Origin: Pleodorina starrii
Taxonomy: Eukaryota > Chlorophyta > Chlorophyceae > Chlamydomonadales > Volvocaceae
Assembly (NCBI GenBank): GCA_030267565.1
Contig: BRXU01000009.1
Location: 99,501 to 163,500 of the forward strand
Reading direction: 5' to 3'
DNA length: 64,000 nucleotides
Part shown: one piece after another, positions 21,287-34,400 of the stretch
Numbering within the stretch: the stretch's first letter is position 1
How the letters are laid out: the number at the start of each line of letters is the position of its first letter
Program-made: the position numbers and the translations under genes
Notes under the pieces: generated by a model
Told to the model about the DNA's origin: nothing
The model's input: the letters and a program-made list of their open reading frames with translations, nothing else
The model's database searches: none

Positions 21287-24200
21287 TCAACCAACCCACC
21301 CGTAGTGGAACACCAAATCGTCACCCGGCCGACATAGGAACTTCTTGATCGCCGCCAGGTTCATGTCGTACGGTACGGCCTGCAGCCCATTGAGAATGGC
21401 GGGAAGCCAGGGCAACGTCAAGAAAACGACCCAACCGCCTCACCCCCCACAACGACATAGACGAGAAAGGGAAAGGGCTTCAGAGTGAAGGCGCCTCTGC
21501 CGCTTCACTCTGTGCTGCTTGGGGATGCTGGGGTCTTCGCTACTTCACGCGCCACCCCACGGCAGGGCGCGTGCACGCACTCACGCGAGCCTGTGGCATC
21601 CCGCCGAGTTAGTCAGGCATCGTCCTGCCGATCGAGGAACCCAATGCGCTGACACTCGCGTTATCAACCCCTGCAACCTCCTGCGGTATGTACCGGTACG
21701 TAACCAGCGGTAGCGAACCAGGAACAAAGGATTGCTGCAGGACCCGGAACTTTGCTTTCGCTCTTGCGTTATTCGCGGTCCCCGGCCTTTGGGGCGCCGC
21801 CGTGCCTTCTCGCGCCACGGCCCCACATCGCGCGCACCATGCCATTGCACGTCAGCTCCAGGAGGCGGCAAGCGGGTGCGGTGGGCCTGGTGGGCCCAGT
21901 ACACTCCAGGGGCGCCAGCGGGACTCGCGGTCGGAGGCTGCCGGGTAGCGTCTCCAACCGTATATCGTGCTCCTGTGCAGTGGACAAGGACAGCGCCCCG
22001 TTGCAGCTCGAAATTATAAATCACATTGAACGGCATTGGGTAAGGACTGGAACGAACAGGAATTGAACGGGCGAAGGCGAGTGTGCTCCCCATTCTCCAG
22101 TTCTCGCTGCAGTAGGCCCCGATTTTTTTTATAATGCGGCGCAATGTACGATAGCGCGATATGTACGACGGGTAACGTACCTTGAGTTTGTCGCTTGTGT
22201 ATCTCGCCACCTTGTGCGCCTGCGAGATCAAAGTCAGTGTGGACTCAGGGTTTCGGGAGGTCGAGAGACGCGTTTATTGTACGACCCGTGCCCCCCGGCC
22301 CACCTCCAAGATGTGGGGCGCTTGGAGCCTGGTGATGGGGAGGGTCGGCAGGTTGGAACCCTGCGGAATGAAAACAAGTGACCCGCGGGTCAACGCACCA
22401 TCCATGCCTCCAATATCAGTCAAACCAAAGTGTTACTCCCATAATTGTTTGGGCATACAACGGTAATCATCTGTCTTTCAGGGCTGAAACTCGCACCGCA
22501 CCTTTGCGGGCAGCAGAAAAAATGTGATCTTAGCCTCCAGGGGGGCCACGCTGGCGCTCCGCAGTACGACATCGCCCACCCAGGTTGGCACCTCGTACAG
22601 CTCAGCTTCGGAGCCGTCAAACGAGGTGAGCAGCCGCCGCCAGCGCTGCCCATCCGCCCGCGTGCATATGACTGTGGTGTTGGGTCCGACACAGAGCAGC
22701 AAGCGGTTACGGCGAGAAAGCAGGCACAAGGGAGTACGACACCGCAATGCTGCGTAATCGCTATCTGCCCCCGCCAAAATGTTTTCTTGTCAACCTCATA
22801 AAGCAACGCTCCCGCCCCCAGACGAAACTCAACCCGAATCAGGCACGCCCGCGCCTTGCAGGCCTCCCCTTACCTGCCGGCGGCGTGTCGCACTGCCAGT
22901 ATTTGGGCCACAGGTCGTAATAGTACTGCTGTTCCGCGCCTCTACTGCCGCCGCGGCCGTCGCTGTCGCAGCTGTTTGGACGTCCGTGGCGGTGCCGCGG
23001 CAGCACCGACGACGGCGCGAGGCCGCTGCCGCCCCCACCCCCGCCGCCACTGGCCCCGCCGCCGCTGCTGCAGCGGGCTCCCCCCGTGAGCAGCATGCCG
23101 CGGCTGCTGCCGCTCCGTCCGCTATCGCTGCTGCCGCCCGGACTGATGCAGCAGTGCTCGCCCCCGGTCGGGCCCTGCCCCAGCATGAAACGCCACTTGG
23201 CGAACACGCACTCCAGGACCAGCTTGCCATAGTTGACCTGCGAATGGCGGGGCGTTTAGGAATGGAGTAATCGGTGTCGCGAGTCAGGACTGGCTAACGA
23301 AGCGAAGGCTGGATTGTTGAGGGAAAGCAGGTCAAAAGGGTCTGGAGGCAGCTGCGCCATTTGGTTTCAGGGCAGAGCGCGCTGCATGCCCACAAACACA
23401 CAAACACACAAACGATTATCGGCAGCGCGGCCCTCACGACTCGGGGAACGCCGCAACAACGCGGACGCACACACGCCTGTCTCCCCCTCTCCCTCCCCCT
23501 CTCCCTCCCCCAATCACCTTGTGCTCCTCCGGCAGCTCCCCGGGGTATCCGCCCAGTTTGACCGCGTACTCCTCCGCAGTGAAGGCCGAGGTGGGGGCCA
23601 GGGTGATGGACAGACAGCCTAGCCGGTGGTCGGCGGTGAACCAGGGAGGCACGGAGCGAGCCTCCCACAGCTCACGGCGCTTGGCGTCAAAATCCACCTG
23701 TGGGAGGGCAGCCCAGCGACCCGGTGCCCGCGACCCGCGGGTCAGTCGCGGCAGGGTCGCGGTGTCATCTTTCTAGGCACGGCGAGGGCAGCATCAAGTC
23801 CCCGGAGGCTGATCGGCACACCTCAAAAGCCATGTCCATGACTGTTTTATTGTCAGTCCGTCATCACATAGCTTGAGACTCAAAGATAAGATTATGGCAA
23901 TTGATGGAGCCGTACCTTTCCGTACACCGCCATCTGCATCCCGGTAAGGACGTCCCACAGCGCCACAGTCCCCCGGGCATCTCGCGTGAGCACCCGTCGC
24001 CGGTCCGCGAGAACCTCGTGGGCTACGATGCCTGGTGTACGGCAAAGTTAGAGCAGTCATGCGTCGGGAATCCATGGTCGGGTCATGCATGATCTTTCTC
24101 AGGCGAGATGCTTGGGGTGTCGCCACAGGCTGGTTCAGGCGGGGCTTGGGCGGGGCCTCGGCCGCTTTCTTCTGCTGCCTCCGCCACCAGGAAATTGGCA

Positions 24201-27200
24201 GGCATTTAGAAAGGACGAATGGACGCCTGGCAGTGGCCGGAGCAGAGGGAATTCCCGTCAAGCCCTCAAAATTGTACCTGGTATGCCCGGAATTGTCGCC
24301 ACTGGTTTCCGTACAATCGGCTCCGCGCGGCTCACCATGGCCGCGGGTGTGACATTCAGTGCTTTGGAAGGAAGGAGAGGAAGTACGGGGAGGAACGGGG
24401 CAGTGAAGGTGAGACATTGTGGAGCGGCAAAGCAACAATACACAGCTCGAGCGCGTGCTACCGGTGATACGACTCTTCATGGAGGTCCAGACGCAGTCCG
24501 CTCTGCTTCCGCGCTGTATTGAGCTCACCCGGAAAGCTCCTGCCACTCTGCAGGGCCGCCGCGCCGGTAGGCCTCACTCCCGCGAGGAGGGCCACGGCCG
24601 CGGCGGCTGCGGCAGCGGTCCCTGTAGCAGTTGCGTCTGGGGCTGGTTCTGGGACTGTGGTGGCGGTGGTAAGGGAGGCTGCGTCACCGGAGCCGGTGGA
24701 TGGTCGGGTCGCGGGCAGGGAAGCTGCCTCGTGGAGGTGTCTGCCGGGAGCGGGCACCAGCCACATGTTGACGTGGGAGCACTCGGTGGCAGCCCACAGA
24801 CCCACTCGGCCGCTGGTGAAGCCACCTGGCGGATACGGAAGGGGAGTCCGGTAAGAGAGGAAGGGCGGGGGGAACGGCGGGGGGTTAGGGCGGAGGAGGG
24901 ACGGCGGGGAGAACGGCGTGGGGGCCCGAGGTGGGCAACCACCAAAAGAAAAGAAGAGATCCTTGGAGTTGGCTTGGCGCGCATGGCTGTGCGGATTGCT
25001 GAAGGCAGGGACTAGGAGATGGGTAAGGTACGAATGAGCCGGCCTCCAAAACCCCCCAGTTATTCGTGCTGCCGGACCTGAGGGCGCGGGCCGGGCGTCC
25101 GGGTCCACTGCCAGCGCCCGCACCGGCCCTTCCTCGAGCGCCAACAGCTCACTGGTGCAGCTGAGGGAGGCAAAGGCGAAGGGAAGGCACAGCGCTTGGA
25201 AGATCCGTGGGTTGGAGCTTAGGGGGCGAGCTGGGGGGCCGCGGCACTGAGAGATCACAACGGGCACCGGTATGTCGGGCAGGCGACAGCGCCGTTGAAG
25301 CGTTGATGGCAGACACGGCTACTATTTGGAGGCAAGGTGCTTGCGGGTGGGCCCGCGGCAGAGTGCGCTTACGTTTGGGTGTTGGTACGGAAGAGGGCCC
25401 GGTCGCGACCGGCGCTGTACACATACGACAACGAATCATCCGTTGACAGCAGCGACCAGACCGAGTCGGTGTGGACTTGGAAGGTCTGTCGGGCAAAGGT
25501 GGCGGGGAAAGGCGAAGGTGGTGGAAGGCGTTGTTGGCCTTCAAGAGCCGCAGTACTGGTCAGGAGGAAGGTGGAGCAAGGAAGCAGGGCGGACGAGTCC
25601 GGTTCTGAAAACCCGCGCCTTGCGCCACACACGGTCCGGCAATGTGGTTGACGCCGCGGCCAGGTAACGACATTCTTCCCGTCCTCAACCTCGCGCGCTT
25701 CCTCGCCCACCCAACCGCCCACCTGCACGCAGCGCCTCATGCCCACATCCCACAGCTTGATCGCCCCATCCGAGGCCCCACTCAGCAGCTTGGTGCCGCA
25801 GCTGTTGACCGCCAGACAACGAACCACGTCCTGCACCAGCGGCAGCGGCCGCGATAGGGGGGGGGGTTGATGCACTGATGCTGAATGTTGGGCCGGGAGA
25901 GCTGGACAGCGAGGACGAACAGGAAGACGTCCTTACTCCTTCCTCTCCTCTGCCTTCGGCTACTCATGTTCCTGGGCCACTCCAGCGCCATCCTCAACCT
26001 GGCCATCACCCCCAATTTGGTCAGGGTCGAGCAGTGGTCAGTCCACCGCCTCTCCAAACTACCACATCTCCCTCATTCAGGACCCGCCTCTACTGCCCGA
26101 GGATACTGACCAGCGTACGCTATGTAAGAATGTAACCCTAGGGAGGCCCTGCGAGAAGTACCACTCTTGTAAAGCCCAGGGCTACGCCTCCAAAGCCATT
26201 GGGCCCTTACCCGGTGTCCTCGCAGCTTGCACACTCCGCGCCCGGTCCGGGGGTCCATCAGCCTCACCAGCGACTCGGACGTGCCGGCAGCTAGCAGCCG
26301 GGCCGAGGGGCTCAGCGCCAAAGCATACACGGAGCAAGGTTCGTCGTGGGCCTGTGGGCGGGAGCGGATGGGAGCGGACGGGCGCAGCCGCACTCTGAGG
26401 AGCCGGGAAGACGCACAGGCTGTACCCGCAAATGACGACCTGCTGCTCACAAACGCCTCGCCACTGCGGTGCACCGGGTGCTTTGTGGCCAGTCGGTGCA
26501 GGCCAGACGAACACGGCATTTGTGGGTGTGGGTACGGCGCGGGCACGGTATAGATGCGTGGGTGTGGCTGCCTGCAGTGCCGCACCTCTGCCGGGTCCTC
26601 AGCCTCACACCCCGAGCAGCTCCGCAGCTGGAACCGCGTGTTCCGCCCGCCCTGCAGCCAGCAGCAGCAGCAGCAGCAGTCACACCATACCATGGGGTCC
26701 AACGGCGACAGCATGACCCCGGCCAGGACTGGATTCAGTGTGAAGAGGTCTGCTAAGCTGCATAACTGGCGGATTAAACCGCACTTCCCTTGCATGACTT
26801 CCGCAAAGTTGGCGACTGCGCCCTTCAACGAGTCCTACACCCGGGGAGGAGAAGGCAAGGACCAGCCCTCACCCACAAAGAGGGAATAGCCCGCACCCAT
26901 ACCCATCTAGCCCCTTCTCGCCCCTGGCTGCTCACCTCGAGCTCGTAGCTGAACACCTCCCCCCTCAACCCCGCCGAAACCACCACCCGGCTGTCCGGGG
27001 CCGCTGCCAGCCGCGTCACGTAGTCCGAGTGCGCCGACAGCGTGTGGAGCAGCTGGCCTGTGCAGACAGGCGGGCGGGCAGGGGAGAGTAGGAGACGGAG
27101 GGGAGGTGACTGTACGCGGGAACATGCACACTTTGCTTGTGTATCGATCCAGATCGATAATGTGTTAATGTCCGGTGAGAGCATGTCATAAGGTAGTCGG

Positions 27201-28167
27201 ACCGGCCAAACGTTGGGGTGCGCTCCCTGGAAGGTTGGCCGCAAAAGGCTCCGGGGTACGGGGCTGCGGTTGTTGCTACCGGTGCTCTGGCACGCCACGC
27301 CAACATGGACGGCCTGCACCTGTTCCGCCGCATTAGCCTCCTCTGCTCCCCGACGCCTTCTTGACTCGCAGCATGTCACGACGCCGTATCGCCCCCGTTC
27401 GCGGCTTCACACCCCATCCACCGACCTTACTTGCCAGGTGCTGCAGCGGGACCCGTTGCTGTCGTACGCTGGCACCCTGTTGACTCACCATTGTCGGATC
27501 CAGCCCTCCACAGCCGCACGGTTTGATCGTTGGAACAAGTGACGAGCAGATCGCCGATGAGGGCCAGGTCGTTGACCCAGTCCGCGTGGCCCTCGAAGCT
27601 GGCCTCGAGGACAGGAGCCGGGCCCGACACGTCCCATCTGTGGGCCCCACGACCGGCAACGACACGCATGTGAAGGGTATAAACACACGGCTACGGCTTG
27701 GGTTGTGGGTCTGCGGATCTGCTTATGGAAGACGGAAAGCCCGGAAAGCGGACCGGGCTGGAACCTGTACAGTGGAGCGGTTAAGCAGCTCATGGGTTTG
27801 CACTCAGCTGTAGAGTTTGACACTAAAATTTAAATAACGATGAGTACATTATGGGTAAAGGAACAGCCTGTTCATCCTAATGCACGCTCTCAACGCTGTG
27901 GTGTGCGGGCGGCTCGAGCGGGAAAGCCTTCTACTTCACCTTTTCACTGTCGAGTCACGCGATGCCGTAAAAAGAATCTTATGGTCGGGAATGGACGGCA
28001 TGAGAAGCGCCTCCACGCCGGCGCAGTGTTGCTGCAGCAAGCGCGGTCCCAGCCAGGGTGTTGTCGAAGAAACGGCTGAATCCGCTGACATAGTGGCCTG
28101 AACCTACCTTGTTGGCATTCTGTTGCCGAAAAACAATTGAGACGTTCCGTTCCTTGCTGGCGTGCAT
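21287..28167 (-). CDS. WDR48: WDR48/UAF1-type WD40 protein, deubiquitinase cofactor
   Basis: In animals WDR48 (UAF1) binds and activates USP1, USP12 and USP46; the plant homologue is a WD40 regulator. Seventeen exons (minus): 28167-28108, 28031-27940, 27637-27489, 27057-26936, 26351-26211, 25830-25723, 25485-25373, 25160-25078, 24825-24529, 24031-23916, 23697-23518, 23237-22874, 22749-22502, 22360-22304, 22219-22181, 21972-21838, 21379-21287; 798 aa. The N-terminal propeller is recognisable from LFTASRDSTVKRW, FEGHADWVNDLALIG, SAHSDYVTRLA, VRLMDPRTGRGVCKLRGH, LSGASDGAIKLWDVG and HTDSVWSLLS. The ancillary region follows (HEVLADRRRVLTRDARGTVA, VPPWFTADHRLGCLSI). The C-terminal SUMO-like domain is spread over small exons (LQAPHILE, then AHKVARY, then MNLAAIKKFL) and ends VFHYGWVG. 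Exon 9 carries an Ala/Pro-rich insertion and exon 12 a Gly/Ser-rich one. The donor of exon 8 (25078) is the least certain boundary. All phases agree. Confidence 0.93.
26660..26682 (+). repeat. CAG repeat in WDR48 intron
   Basis: About seven GCA/CAG units, intronic with respect to WDR48 (CTG on its coding strand). Confidence 0.8.
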
Positions 28168-31100
28168 TGATTCTAAATGCGTTGAGGGCGACTTCGTTAG
28201 GCGCGAGCGTTGGGAAGGCCCCGATCTTTAACAATACCCTAACCACCGTCTGGTATTTGATAACCCGTATTGTCTGGCGTCATTTTGTGCGACTTGTTTG
28301 GCTCTGATCTTTGGCGCGCAAGTTACGAAGTTGGTAAGTTTCAAAAACGGTATTGCTCAATATCACAGTTACAAGCTCCTGAAAGCAAAGAAGAATTTGA
28401 ATTGCCAAACTCACAAATTCATTGAGGTCGTCGGGTACCCACAAACTTATGGGTAGAAGCACGCAGTCAGTTGCCGTACTTCACTGCATACTAGGTAGCA
28501 ATCGACATCCAGGCCAGCAAGTTCAGCTATCAGGGCAGCTACCAACAATTTGCGTATACGCTTAGTCAAAGCGTTTCTCTCCTAATTGGCCAGTGTAGTG
28601 TACTTCGTCCTTGGCGACTCCGACCGTCTCCGATCCGCTCCGACCGACCCAGCCGAGGCATCTGATCCCCCTGTTATCAATATATGAACAGCCACCGGTT
28701 GAGCTATGTGCAAGCTGCTGTTGTCGACTTGCTTACTTGTCCCTCGGACTTCTACCCAGGGTTATATCCAAACCGCCGATGAAACCGGTTGCGAAGCTTC
28801 CTCATGACTGAACTGCGCATACGCTCGCGCCAGCATTTATTAATTAATTTTCTGTCTTTTATAACATCTCTTTGTAAGATTATGGAGGGTTTTCTGGGTG
28901 AATCATGCGGGCAGACCACCAGGACGGCCGTGTAGCCTGCTGCAGCCGCATACCGAGGTGGGGCCGCAAAATCCCACACGGAAATGTGGCCCTCAGAAGC
29001 CTGAAGCCACCGCAAGAATTCAGTAGATCTGAGCCCAAGCCCCATTGATTAACGACATGTTGCACAGAGTCGGACCTCCCTTGGCGATCTGGAAGCAACA
29101 CGAACACGGATAGAAATGACTCCGCACGTATCGCTGTTCGTAACTTCCTACGGTCTTCAGAACTGTGGGTTAAAAACGACATCTCAGCAGAGGAACGTAG
29201 GCGACCGAAAATCCAGTAACACTTACCAGGCATACCTGTTACCTTACCCATACCGAAAGAGCTGCGACTGCGTCGCCGCACCGTGGGTGCACCCGAACGT
29301 GACTCACGGCTGCCGGAAACAGGCTGGGGCAAGGTCAGCATAGTCAGTGCTTTTAGGTCATATTCGCGAGGATCGGGAACAGGGATGGGTGCATTAGGGA
29401 TGCATCGCCCTCAGGTTGCGTGCATCGCAGGGCAAGCGCCTGGATTTTCACCCTCGATGCTCAAACCGGACTTCTCCCACTGTCAACCTCCATAAGAATA
29501 GCAGCGTGGCATCAAGCCATGGCATCTCCAGCGGATGCCACATGCAGTGCTGGCGCTGCAGGGGGGCTTCCCAGACCCTCCCAGACGACATGCCGGCTGA
29601 TATGCGGAGGCACATCTGGTGCGGCCATGCGTCCTCGTGGATCAGGACCTCAGCTGACCTCGGCTGTCTCTTCACCGGCAGACATGGGCGCAACCAAAGT
29701 ACCGCTGAACCTGCGGCCACATCTTCTGCGAGCCCGCTACACCCACTAGTCAGCACGGTTCGTACCGAATGAGTCTTCAATGGCGCGAGTGTCGGTGTCA
29801 CACCACGAAGGCCTGCTTGAGGACGATTTGGTAGGACAGATGCACAACACCCAGATGACAACCATCTGCAGCTGTGTATGTGCGGATTTCGCAATTGCTG
29901 TCTGCAGGTCAGGCCACACAGGTCTGGCCGTGTCTGAGGGCCCCTTGTGGGCGCAAGGGAGCGACCAGGGCTGCTGGACTCGGTGCGGGTGCGCGCCGGC
30001 CCTGTAGGCTGATGTGCGCAAGGTTGCGACAACAAGCCAGCGGAAGGTGACTGCTGTATCAACAGGCGGCGTTTATAACACAGCACGCCTGGTATCTTGT
30101 TTGTAGTCCATGAACATGGCTTCATGCAGAAGTGAATAAAGCGCTTTCCGTCCTGACTTTTCAACAAGCAGACAGTGAGGAAATATTCTCACGACCCACC
30201 GACAAGGTCCCATACGTCGCACGTCGTCCTCATCGCCCAGCTGCTGCGCGCAGTGAGTGCCCCCTGTCCCAACAACCAGTGTGAAACCTCGAAATGCAAT
30301 GGCCTCGCCCGACAAGTCCAGTTCAGGGCAGTGCAGGAACCTGATGGGCCCTGGCCAACTGCCTTCCGTGCAACCTGTGCGGGGGGGGGCCCAACAGCTC
30401 TCCCCCTCTGCACCACTCGCTGGCAAGGCCCCGACTGGGCCTCCAAAATGTTGCTGACGACATGGCAGGCCCCATCCTTGCCCTTATCGGATGACACGCC
30501 TGCATCATGCATGGTGCCGCTCAAGAGCCGCCAGAACGGGGCCCAACCATCCCCCCCCCCAATCACACATCAGCTGCAAACCAGGGCTGTGGCTACACCC
30601 AGCCCAGGAACGCCATAAGGATGTCGCTCACTGTTGCATGGCCCAGGCGCCCACGGCGCCTGGCGACGCGTCGACAAGCGGACGCAGTCCACCCAACATC
30701 ACGCAACGGACTGCTTTGCGTTGAAGGTGCCGGCACTGCTGTCCAGTGGCCAAAGCGAGTACAAGATGTAGGGGCGACGGGGCCGGGCGGGGCTCGCGGT
30801 CCCATTCACACCTCGGCCAGGCCTCTGAAAAGCAAAGCATCCTCGTTTAGTCTAGATCTGGGGCTCGCCCCACGGCGACGGTCACTGCATTCCCTGGGCC
30901 ATCAGCCCGCCCAACGCTATTCCCCGCGCCCGTCTGCTCGGCAACCGGTGGGTTGCTTCCGTCCCGGAATAGGCAGACCTTGACACCTCAGCATTTCCAA
31001 AACTGTGCCCCGCTGTCAGCGGCAGCGCTCATCAACCCACACTCCCCATCAACGGCCTCCCCGGAACCTCGCTGTGGGCGCCGAAAACCTCCTAGGATCC

Positions 31101-31461
31101 CGCACCCCATGATACCGCGGCGCGGTTGCTCCTCCACCGACGCAGACTCCGTGAAAACGCAACTGCCGGTCAGCCGCCGGGGACCAGCAGCGAGCAGTCG
31201 GCTCCATGACTCATCTCAACAACGCCGCAGCCTCCCTTTGCGCCCTCGAATCCACAGCGGCTCCCGCAGGCTGCCAGCGCGTCCCCGCCGCTGCCGCCCT
31301 TCTGGGCCGCTGTCCAAAAGGGTGAATGGAAGCCCCACGCGCTGCCTCAGCCGTCTCCAGGAGCCGCAGGCTGCGACTAGGCTGCTGCTGCTGCTGCTGC
31401 TGCTCCCCTTGCAGCTGCTGCTCCCGTTCCGGCTGTTGCTGTAACACGCTCCGACCGGAAG
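28168..31461. other. 3.3-kb intergenic, no gene recognised
   Basis: It lies between the WDR48 start and the PP4 stop. The left third is AT-richer. Several 100-240-codon ORFs exist (for example minus 29448-30167), but none shows a domain, splice logic or a family match. The right end should hold the PP4 3' UTR. A decayed mobile element is possible but I found no terminal repeats. Confidence 0.5.
31381..31404 (+). repeat. CTG/CAG repeat in PP4 3' UTR
   Basis: (GCT)8-like run 58-81 bases beyond the PP4 stop codon; on the transcript strand it reads CAG. Confidence 0.8.
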
Positions 31462-34400
31462 CTACAAGAAGTAATCGGGCGCGGCACGCTTGGACTGGAT
31501 CCCCCGGACCTCCTGCGGCGCGGCCTCGAACACCTGCGCAATGCAATCGGCGCACAAGCGCGTCGGTCGGGATGCATGAGAGGCGGGGTCACGGGTCAGA
31601 TCCCGCGAATGGGCCCTGTGTGGACCTGCCATGCAGAAGTACCCTCCGACCGCACCCCCCCCGTCCTCAAACCCCCGCATCACCTTGTAGTTCTTCCCCA
31701 GGTGCTCGTCCACCTCCATGATCGCCGCCACATTGCCACACCTGCGCAAAAGGGGGAGACAGGCAGTGACACGCCGTTCCGCGCACAGTGCTCATGGCCG
31801 GCGCGCTTCCCCTGTTGACGGCAGAGCCAAGCTGACAGCTCTCACAACGAAGCAGGCCTCTTGAGCGCTTCACGTCAAGCCTAACCACCGCGGTACGAGC
31901 CACCAACGCCCGCTACATCCACGGACCGCCCTTACCGGTAGCAGTAATTGGGCGCCGACCAGACGGTGACCAGCTTATCGTTGAACATGGTCTTGTACCC
32001 GTCCATGACCAGCTGATGCGCCCGGCAGATGAGGTCAATCTTGTTGGCGTCCGTGAAGGCGCGGCAGACGTCGGCGCCGAACAGGAAGCCGGCGCCTCGC
32101 GGCGACAGACCCCAGCCCTCAATGTCCTCAGGGTCGGACCACAGCAGGTCGCACATGGCGCCGTCGTGCGGCACCTCCTGCTTGCGGTCGATGGTGCGGA
32201 TCTAAGCGGGGGGGGGGGGAAGGGACGGGGCGCCAACAAGGGGGAAAATACAAACGACTTTGCTGCTGTGAAAAGAGGGCACGATAACATCCATTGTCTC
32301 TCAAGCACCATCGGTTGAGGCTGTACGGGCGCCCTGGCCCCCCCCCCCGCACCCACAACCCCCATCACCAGATCCGGGCCTGGCGCCGCGAGGAGTCCTT
32401 CCCTGCCCCCGCCCCCGCCCCCAGCCCCGACCTGCCCGGCCCCACCTGGTCCAGAGTGGAGATGGTGGGCGACAGTCCCCCGTGCACCGCAAAGATGGAG
32501 TTGTCGATCACCGCGGACAGGCTACAGGGGGGCCGCAGGGGAGGGCAGGGGCAGCGAGTGGGGTATCAGGACAGAGCGCATACCCGGCGTGGAATGATGC
32601 TGACCTGGCCGCATGTGCAGAGTATCGAAAGTTTGGAGGAGAGGTGATCGCGGTCTGCCGCCTGCGCCTCTCTGCACCAGCGCGCCACCGCCGCCACTCG
32701 AAGTGGCCGTGCGTATCCAGCCCGATGCCGCCGCCCCCCACCCCCCGGCCCGCTACACCTGATGCCCGCATGAACACCATGGACGCAATACCACAGCTTC
32801 GCTGTTGCCGACTAAGTTGATGATCTGGTACCCCTCTCAGTGGGATGCGCCCGCGCAGGATGCCTTTCGCTTGGGTTTGCGTGTACAGCCCTGTCCGGGG
32901 GCTTGGGTTTGCGTGTACAGCCCTGTACGCACGCCTGACAAATCAGCCGCATTCCCGCCCAAGCCCCGGTGGCGAGCTGCTTCTGAGCGCCCTCTCCCCT
33001 TAACGCCGTGCGAAGCGACGCAGGAATCCGCCGCCTGGGCACCATGCGGCTATCGTGCACCATGCCGCCGCTGCCACCCGCCCTCACTGCATCCCCGAGC
33101 CGCTAGACATGCCTGAGGTAGTCGAACACGTCCGTGCAGTACCGCCACACGTTAACCGAGCCGTATTTCCGTAAGCACTCGTCGTAGAAGCCGTACACCT
33201 GGCGGGAGGACGCGCGATACGAGGGGCTGACACCAGTAGCCAACAGTAGACGTCGATATGTGCCGATATGGATCCCCGCCCACCCCAGGCGTGGGCCCAC
33301 AACCTCACGCCCCAGTGACTACAGCACAGCGTCCAGCCCAACGAGGTCGAAGGGGCTGCGCGGATGTCGCAGTCGTCAACGACCGGCCGAGAAACCCGCA
33401 GTCCAGCCCCAAGCAGCATCGTGCTCTTGCACTTCTGCCGCACCCCGCCACGTGCCGAAGCCAAGGCGCCACGAGGCCAGACTCCACACCATCGAGGGGT
33501 GGCATTGCCACCCGCTCCTCCCAAACAATGGGGTGCGGGCTTTCGCCAGGTGGTCGGGACCCAGTCTCCCCGTGGCTCTCCAGCAGTACCGGCCCCGCGG
33601 GCGACCAGGGGCCATGTGACCCCGGCATCATCCAGCCCCCCCTGCACGCTAGGCTGGCGACCCTGTCCCCTTCGACAAGGGAAAACGGCCAATACGGCCA
33701 CAACTCCTGTTGTCGCGCAAAGCCCCGCCAGGCAGCTGCGCGGCTCACCTGCGTAATCTGCCGGCTTTCATGGTTGCCGCGGATGAGCGTAATGCGGTCC
33801 GGGTACCGGACCTGCGGTTAGTACAAAAGGTACAGGCGAGCGGCGGCGCTGCGGGAGGTCACGCATGTGGTGGGCGTAGCGGATTACCGCGCATGAAGCG
33901 GGGTGCGCGTCATGCCTGCTGATGTGTGGTCTGCGCGCCACCGGCGGCCATAGCCACAGCAGGAGCCAGGCCGGGCCGGAGAGCACGCACCTCCGCAAGC
34001 TCGCTTTCCGACCTCGTCTGTCGTAGCCCCATGCACATGTTATGTTTCACAACATCCCGTCCCATGACATGTGCACAACTCGTTGCCCTTCCACGCAGCC
34101 GCGACTTGTTTCAAGTGGCCCCAGCGCAGCAGCAGTCCGGACTTCCCGGGCGGGCTTTGGCCCTGCCAGGGAGGCGTATGCACCCATCCCGCCGCGGCCC
34201 GGGGCTGAAGGCCGATCCCATTTGCACACGTGCACGTGTACCGGTGCTGTTCCCGTGACCAACCTTCACGGGGCAGGCATGAATACGCGTGCAAAACTCC
34301 GTTCCTCGCTCCATGCAAAACAGCGGTGCACACACCGTCACCCTGCTGCCACGACTTTTGCTGATATGGCCCGTGACAGAGAGCTGCACACCCATAGCCG

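Noticed and set aside
20604..21299. 231-codon minus ORF downstream of WDR48
   Set aside because: Out of frame with the last WDR48 exon, no family features; best read as UTR and flank.
27489..27637. Idea that WDR48 had lost its 5' end
   Set aside because: Two upstream exons (28167-28108 and 28031-27940) join in phase and supply the first propeller blade (QHCAGVEALLM, LFTASRDSTVKR).
29448..30167. 239-codon minus ORF
   Set aside because: No recognisable domain, no splice partner, and codon use unlike the neighbouring exons.
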